NCBI GenBank assembly: GCA_010015675.1
Contig: ML977032.1
Span: forward strand, 1 to 64,000
Source: Byssothecium circinans
Lineage: Eukaryota > Ascomycota > Dothideomycetes > Pleosporales > Massarinaceae
Length of the DNA: 64,000 bases
Direction of reading: 5' to 3'
Shown here: in pieces, positions 58,748 to 64,000 of the stretch
How the letters are laid out: each line of letters opens with the position of its first letter
Position numbering within the stretch: the first letter of the stretch is position 1
Translations under genes and position numbers: made by a program
Notes under the pieces: generated by a model
The model's input: only the letters and a program-made list of their open reading frames with translations
The model's database searches: none
What the model was told of the DNA's origin: nothing

Positions 58748-59050
58748 TATTCTTATTATTCTTATTCTTTTTATTCTTCTTATTCTTCTTATTCTTCTTA
58801 TTCTTCTTATTCTTCTTATTCTTCTTATTCTTCTTATTCTTCTTATTCTTCTTATTCTTCTTATTNNNNNNNNNNTTCTTCTTATTCTTCTTATTCTTCT
58901 TATTCTTCTTATTCTTCTTATTCTTCTTATTCTTCTTATTCTTCTTATTCTTCTTATTCTTCTTATTCTTATTCTTATTATCCTTATTCTTATTATTATT
59001 ATTCTTATTATTATTATTCTTATTATTATTATTCTTATTATTATTATTAA
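58748..59050. repeat. Long TTATTCTTC microsatellite/minisatellite with a 10-N gap
   Basis: 9-bp unit TTATTCTTC, repeated more than 20 times, then changing to TTATTATTATTC units towards 59050. Ten N at 58866-58875 mark an unresolved length. The repeat follows the end of the Gypsy-5 pol relic. Confidence 0.95.
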
Positions 59051-60091
59051 CTAGATTAGTTATTTCTAGATTATTAGCTTTCTTCTTTTAGGCTTAAGTC
59101 CTCTTTTAATTTAGAGTTAAAGACTCCCTATATAGAGCCTATTTCCTCTTCTTAACTAAACTTTAATTATAGGCCTTATAAAGCTTATATAGTAGCTAGT
59201 TTATCTTTAATTATCTAGTAGTAATAGTCTTAAGTATACTATAAATAGTAATTAAAACTTTACTTATTACTATTACTTTTAGCTTAGACTTTATAGTCTA
59301 AGTAATAATAGCTATAGTTAAGGTAGTAATCTTAATACTCTATTTAGCTATCTATTCTATACTTTTATTACTAGTAGTATTTGCAAGAGTATCTATAGCC
59401 TTTATAAGGGCCTTATACTTATCTTAGTAGTATAGAAGAATCTATAATAATACTATTAGTATCTAAGTAAAACTAGACTTAAGTAAGAAGGTTACTAGAA
59501 TATAGGTACCCCTTTATATAATATAGTAGTTATATTTCTTACTCCTACTCTTATTAAAAATTATAGTTAAGGTTATTACTACGTAAGAGGGTATAGATAA
59601 AGTATAGATATATAACTTAGTATACTTTAAGAAGTATACTTAGTAGGACTAGAATAGGTATAATAGTAGATAGTAGGTAGGTAGAATTAAGTAGTAATCT
59701 AATATATTATTAGAAGATTTATAAAAGGTTAGTAATAGTACTTATTTAAATAAGATTTAGAACTTATAAAGTAGAAATAGATTATAAAGTAAAAGAAAGA
59801 AAGTTTAAAAAGCTTAAATTATTTCTTAATACTTTGCTAGCTACCTACTAATATTAGAAGCTTTTACATTCTCTTTACCTTTATTAATTTACTAGTAATA
59901 TAAGATAAATAAGATTAAATACTAGAACTACTCTAATTTAACTACCCTACTTTTTAGGTAATAGATTTAAATTTTGCAATTACCTTAATTATAGAAAGAA
60001 ATTATAATTAAATAATAAAGCTAATTAGAATATAGATATTTATAGGAAAGCTTTATATATAGATATCTAATTTTTAAGGAGAGGGGTAATA
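59051..60091. other. Decayed sequence ending in a purine tract
   Basis: No gene recognised. AAGGAGAGGGGTAA at 60078-60091 looks like the polypurine tract of an LTR element in plus orientation. Confidence 0.4.
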
Positions 60092-60565
60092 TAATAATTC
60101 TTGCTATATACCTTTTATAATTTATATCTAACTCTACTCTATACTTAACTAGTAGCGTATCTCTAAAACTATTACTATAATATCTTTCTAGATTAAGTTT
60201 TAATACCTTTTACTACTTTAGTTATATCTATTTAACCTTAGATCTCCTTTAGCTCTTAATAGTATATAAGTCTTTATTAGTCCTAAATAGTTCTATAGTT
60301 TTAATTATCCTTTATATAAGACTTATAGATTAATTCTTCTTTCTAGTTTATTAATTTAATTATTTAATCTTTATAACTATTTAGATTAGACTCTATACTA
60401 TACTAAAGCTAGATTAGACTATATTATTATAAAATATATAAATATAAGTATCTTTAGAAGGGTAGTATTATAGAGTTTAGTTCTATAGTAGACTAGGTTA
60501 GTTTAGAACTATAAGAGGGCGAGAGTAAAAGGTAAATATAAAGTATAATAACTAGGTATTTGCCA
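60092..60565 (+). repeat. Candidate 3' LTR of Gypsy-5
   Basis: Begins TATAATAATTC (TG possibly decayed to TA) directly after the purine tract and could end at CCACTACA near 60565. I found neither a matching 5' LTR nor a target duplication, so this is tentative. Confidence 0.25.
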
Positions 60566-60835
60566 CTACAGCAACTACGGGAAGGCTAGGTATAACGCGA
60601 GACTATATTAAGTAGATAAAGAGGGTTCTTCTAAGTTAGAGGCTAGTACTTAGTTTATTATATTAAGTAGTAATGCGGATAATAATAACAATAAAGTTGA
60701 GTGAGTTGGTGTTGCCAAGGAAAACTGGCGCGCTCGATGGGGTATTACGTTATCTCTTTTCTTACACTGTTTGTGCTGTACAAGACATTTTGTATTAAGC
60801 ATGTGCTTTGCATTAGGCCTGTAGGGGCGCACGTA

Positions 60836-60883
60836 GGGCGGCCTTTTTCGCAGAAAAACGAGAATCGCCCGAAGGGGCCGAGT
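60836..60883. mobile_element. MITE-family end M3 (right end)
   Basis: GGCGGCCTTTTTCGCAG then AAAAACGAGAATCGCCCGAA + GGGGCCGAGT (60854-60883), followed by AGCC, giving GAGTA at the end. It is the inverse of the M2/M1 left end. Upstream, TTAGGCCTGTAGGGGCGCA resembles (inverted) the inner part of M1. The matching other arm is absent nearby. Confidence 0.75.
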
Positions 60884-61061
60884 AGCCTAAGTACAGGGTG
60901 TTATCAATGCGGATATAGGTAGTGCGTACAGGTAATACGAGTGTATTTATTTGTACAGTGGATGGACCACTACACTATTCATTCTCTTCATGTTGCTTTC
61001 CTTCACAACGCGTTCAAATCACCTGTCCAAAACCACGAGTTAAATTTCATATCGCGTCAAC
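60884..61061 (+). promoter_or_regulatory. 5' flank of the adenylating enzyme gene
   Basis: 178 bp of GC-normal sequence between MITE end M3 and the ATG. No TATA box is obvious. The promoter is therefore short or includes transposon sequence. Confidence 0.35.
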
Positions 61062-62823
61062 ATGGCATGCACAAGTGAAAAGCTCTTCGTCCGCAAAATC
61101 GAAGAAAAAGCCCGCTTAATTTCTACCAACATCTTCGCGCGCGTCCCGCGCGACGACTGGGAGACTAACGGCTACCGCTCTATCACCTGGAAGCAGTACA
61201 ACGACGGCATCAACAAGATCGCGCACTGGCTAGACGAGACGCTCGGCAAGTCGGTGGACAATGATACGGTGTCGTACTTCGGGGCCAATGACATCCGCTA
61301 TGCGTTTATTTTTGCTGCGCTGAATAAGTCCAACCGTAAGGTCAGGCACCCCTTTCTAGGCAGTACTTGAAATATACTGATGTATGGGAAAATAGCTGCT
61401 CACCCCTGACGGCCGCCTCATGAAAGGCGCGCTGCACGGCCTCCTGGCGGCATCCAGCTGCAAAGCATGGCTGTACACCGAGGACGAGATTGCCGCCCAA
61501 ACTCCGTTCGGCCTGGAAGAAGCTGGCATCGCGCTGCACGCCTTCCCATCCCTGGAATGGTGTCTCGACGCGGAGGACACCCCGCCGTACCCATACACCA
61601 AGACCTACAAGGAGCACAAGTTGGAAGAAATCCTAATCATCCACACCTCGGGCACAACCGGCCCGCCAAAGCCCATCTATATGAACAACGGCTTCTGGGC
61701 GGCGGCCTGCGCGTCGCCGCAGCTGGCCAAGCGAAATTGGCCAAGGGGGATTTGTACCGAAGAGTTGTATGGTAGGAGTTTGATACTGGCCTGCCCGATG
61801 CGCTGGAACTCGGGGCTGATCCTGACGAATGCTTTTGGCGTGTTTGCGAATACCTGCTGCGTGTTGCCCCCGGCTGACGCGGTAGGTCTGCCATCCGCCA
61901 TGTTCAATAAGCTCACCAAGCTCAACCTCGTGGAAGGGCTGGTGGCGACGCCGTTTACCGTCGTCGAGCTGTTCAACGACGCCACAACCCGCCCTACGCT
62001 CCAAGCCCTGGAATTTGTCACGTACCTTGGCGCGCGGCTGGACAAAGTCGTCGGCAACGCACTGGTGCAACACACGCGCCTCGGGTCTGTAATCGGCGCC
62101 ACCGAAACCGGCGGGCGGTTCTCGTTCCTGCCAAGGGAGAAAAGGTTCTGGCACACGTACGACTTCATCCCCGAGGCGCATGTGCGGCTCGTCCCAATCG
62201 ACAAGTCGGGGCTGCCGACGAGTGCGGCCGAGGATAGCCAGGTGCACCGCATGTTTATTGACCGGCCGGAGGGAGAGATCAGGGACTATATGTGTGCGTT
62301 TTGGAATGTGAGGATGTTTGAGCGTGCTGATACGATTGATACGAAGGAGCTGTGGCGGCCGGTAGATTGTGACGGGGAGGTAAGGTGGGAGTTCTTTGCA
62401 CGGGCTGATGACTCGGTTAAACTTTTTGGCGGGGTGTCCTTTGACGCGGCCGAATTCGAAACGCCGATTGCAAGACACCCCGGTGTTCGGAATTTGTTTG
62501 TAGGGGGTGCTGGTCGGCCGGCGCCATTTGTGATTTTGGACATGTACGAGAATGCGATGCGTGGACGGGACAGAGGGGATGTTGCAAGGGAGATCTGGGA
62601 AACGGTTATCGAGCCGTTGAATCGCCAGGTTGTCAAGGAGATCCGGATTCCGGTCGAGACGGTTATGGTGGCGGCCGAGGGGCGGCCGTTGCCGTTGAGT
62701 ATCAAGCAGCTTGTGCTGCGGACGCGGGCGGAGGAGGAGTACAAGGTTGAGATTGAGGCGGCGTATACGAGGTTAAACGAGGGGCAGGATAGTCGGGAGA
62801 AGTTTGCCGAGTTTATGAAGTAG
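61062..62823 (+). CDS. Stand-alone adenylate-forming enzyme (NRPS-like A domain, AMP-binding), 568 aa
   Basis: Two exons, 61062-61340 and 61396-62823 (55-bp intron; donor GTCAGG chosen because the alternative GTAAGG loses frame). Joined sequence VSYFGANDIRYAFIFAALNK, then NRK/LLTPDGR, resembles A domains of fungal NRPS-like reductases. Core motif A3 is TSGTTGPPKP (177-186). A5 is GATETGG (327-333). The A7-A8 region is ARADDSVKLFGG (428-439), where the family usually has GRxDD. The C-terminal lysine lies in SIKQLVLR (Lys530). The protein ends soon after Tyr/Glu-rich YKVEIEAAY, so the carrier and reductase domains of NRPS-like enzymes are absent. It probably activates a carboxylic acid as AMP ester, then transfers it to CoA or a separate carrier (inference). 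It lies between MITE ends M3 and M4; the trans-ER gene follows. Confidence 0.85.
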
Positions 62824-62878
62824 ATGGTCCGTAGGGCCCCTGTAAATGAAATGTATCAGCACGGGCCAATTTCGTATG

Positions 62879-62957
62879 CTATACTCGGCCCGATCCGGCG
62901 ATTCCCGTTTTACTCTGATTAACCCTAACGAGAATCGCCGGATCGGGCCGAGTATAG
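62879..62957. mobile_element. MITE M4: 79-bp near-perfect palindrome
   Basis: CTATACTCGGCCCGATCCGG + CGATTCCCGTT (from 62879) and its inverse to 62957 differ in one or two bases, with a 15-bp or so centre (TTACTCTGATTAACCC). The end sequence matches M1-M3. TA flanks the CTCGG/CCGAG ends. It lies 55 bp after the stop codon of the adenylating enzyme, so transcripts could carry a strong hairpin there. Confidence 0.85.
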
Positions 62958-63082
62958 TTTGTAGCTAAATACTCCGTACTCAATCAACGTCTTACTGTGT
63001 AGGTCCGTGCCCTAATTACAGTGTCACTTATTATCAAGCACGGTCTTAACTCACAATTGCCGGCCTCACCGCCTCTACTTGA

Positions 63083-63090
63083 TATAAATA
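63083..63090 (+). promoter_or_regulatory. TATA box of the enoyl reductase gene
   Basis: TATAAATA, 106 bp upstream of the ATG at 63189, followed by a C/T-rich stretch (CCAACCACATCCAACCTTCTCC) just before the start. Confidence 0.5.
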
Positions 63091-63188
63091 AAAGTAATTT
63101 TAGTACTACACTCTTGCGTCCAACTAGTTGATCTCCGGCCCAACCACATCCAACCTTCTCCTCGTCGTCCTTACCACTCCTCGCCAAA

Positions 63189-64000
63189 ATGACTAGCCCG
63201 CTTACACCACCCACCACCCAACCGGGCCTGGTTGTCGACGACCACGACAACGTCATCATCCGCCGCGACTGCCCCTTCCCCTCCCTGCCGCCAGACCAAG
63301 TCCTCGTCCGTGTGCACGCCCTCGGCGTCAACCCCAGCGACACTAAAATGCGCGGGCCGTTTGCTCTCCCCTACGCAATCCTTGGCGCGGACTTTGCAGG
63401 CGAGGTCGTCGCTATCGGGGCAGACGTGACCAACGTGCAGATAGGCGATCGCGTGTGCGGCGCGCAGAACGAGCTCTTCAAAGCGAGTCCAGAGCGCGGG
63501 GCGTTTGCAAACTACAACGTGACTCGCGGCCGCATGTGGATGAAGATCCCTGACGCGTGGAGTTATGAAGCTGCTGCGAGTCTACCTGTGGGACTGTGCA
63601 CTGCCGGCCTGGCGCTGAAGCTACTGGGTTTGCCGCTACCGGATCAGCCGGAAGAGAAGGGCAAGCATGTCCTGGTTTATGGCGGGAGTACGGCTACGGC
63701 TACGATTGCTATCCAGCTCTTGAAGTTGTGAGTCTTGACATTGGGGATTCACGTTTGGGCTGTGCTGACGGGGATCCAGGTCTGGGTTGATTCCAATTGC
63801 GGTGTGCTCACCCAAGAACTTTGCCCTGGCGAGGAGTAACGGTGCCGAGGAGGTTTTTGACAGGCATGACAAGGAGTGTGCGCAGAAGATTGTGAGTAGT
63901 TTTTTTTTCCATTACCCTCTCTCGCTACCCGTCGGTAGTTGTAATTTATCCACATTGGTAAACAAGACTCACATACCGCTAACAAACAACATCACACAGA
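63189..64000 (+). CDS. Trans-acting enoyl reductase-like MDR protein (LovC type), 5' part only
   Basis: Exon 1 63189-63727, intron 63728-63779 (GTGAGT...CCAG), exon 2 63780-63891, intron 2 63892-63999 (GTGAGT...CACACAG); exon 3 starts at the last base of the window. 217 codons are visible. The GroES-like N-terminal domain has [20 protein letters not shown] and [12 protein letters not shown] (66-77). The nucleotide-binding start is [20 protein letters not shown] (161-180), followed by [14 protein letters not shown] and GAEEVFD. This is the pattern of zinc-independent trans-enoyl reductases such as LovC, which reduce enoyl intermediates on a partner highly reducing PKS. It therefore points to a PKS or PKS-NRPS outside the window to the right (inference). 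A plain quinone-oxidoreductase-type protein is the alternative. Confidence 0.85.

Noticed and set aside
60701..61119. Short open frames (60-73 codons) upstream of the adenylating enzyme
   Set aside because: They overlap MITE end M3 and the promoter and have no conserved motif.

Overview
The window is the left end of a chromosome of a filamentous ascomycete (Pezizomycotina). The evidence is a CCCTAA telomere tract starting at base 1, genes with short GT-AG introns (44-83 bp), fungal secondary-metabolism gene families, and very heavy C-to-T/G-to-A decay of all repeats that looks like repeat-induced point mutation (RIP). I cannot name the species.

The window has two compartments. About 50 kb is TA-rich, gene-dead repeat DNA: frames recognisable by homology are full of stops, mostly where TGG or CAG codons are expected. 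Three GC-rich islands hold intact genes: 25.8-27.4 kb, 47.7-54.7 kb and 61.0-64.0 kb.

Layout. 1-95: telomere. 0.2-7.9 kb: subtelomeric zone with decayed minus-strand relatives of OrsD/DUF3505 zinc-finger proteins of the telomere-linked-helicase type. One segment is duplicated (1965-3590 and 6255-7890) and one copy is cut by a pogo/Fot-type transposon end. 7.9-10.3 kb: a RIP-decayed copy of a palindromic tandem repeat, an unassigned coding remnant and a 350-bp pyrimidine tract. 10.3-25.2 kb: two Ty3/gypsy chromoviruses nested in opposite orientation, each with LTRs and 5-bp target duplications. 25.2-25.8 kb: a non-decayed copy of the palindromic repeat. 25.8-27.4 kb: an intact disaccharide-type MFS transporter. 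27.7-47.2 kb: a minus-strand gypsy cut by a solo LTR, an inverted-repeat DNA transposon containing a 600-N gap, a third complete gypsy of the same family as the nested pair, a Fot/pogo DDE transposase relic and unassigned decayed sequence. 47.7-54.7 kb: two MFS transporters, a UstYa-type (DUF3328) protein and a phosphotransferase-fold protein. 54.8-60.6 kb: a plus-strand gypsy interrupted by a solo LTR, plus a long 9-bp microsatellite. 61.0-64.0 kb: a stand-alone adenylate-forming enzyme and the start of a trans-acting enoyl reductase, which runs off the right edge.

How the genes may work together (inference): an adenylating enzyme, a UstYa-type tailoring protein, a trans-enoyl reductase and two or three MFS exporters suggest the telomere-proximal flank of a secondary-metabolite cluster split by transposons. 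Trans-enoyl reductases normally serve a highly reducing PKS or PKS-NRPS. None is in the window, so it should lie to the right if the cluster is intact. A family of short TA-flanked inverted-repeat elements (M1-M4) lies at the edges of the gene islands.

All reading was by eye. Exon boundaries are inferred from splice signals and frame, and domain calls from remembered family motifs.
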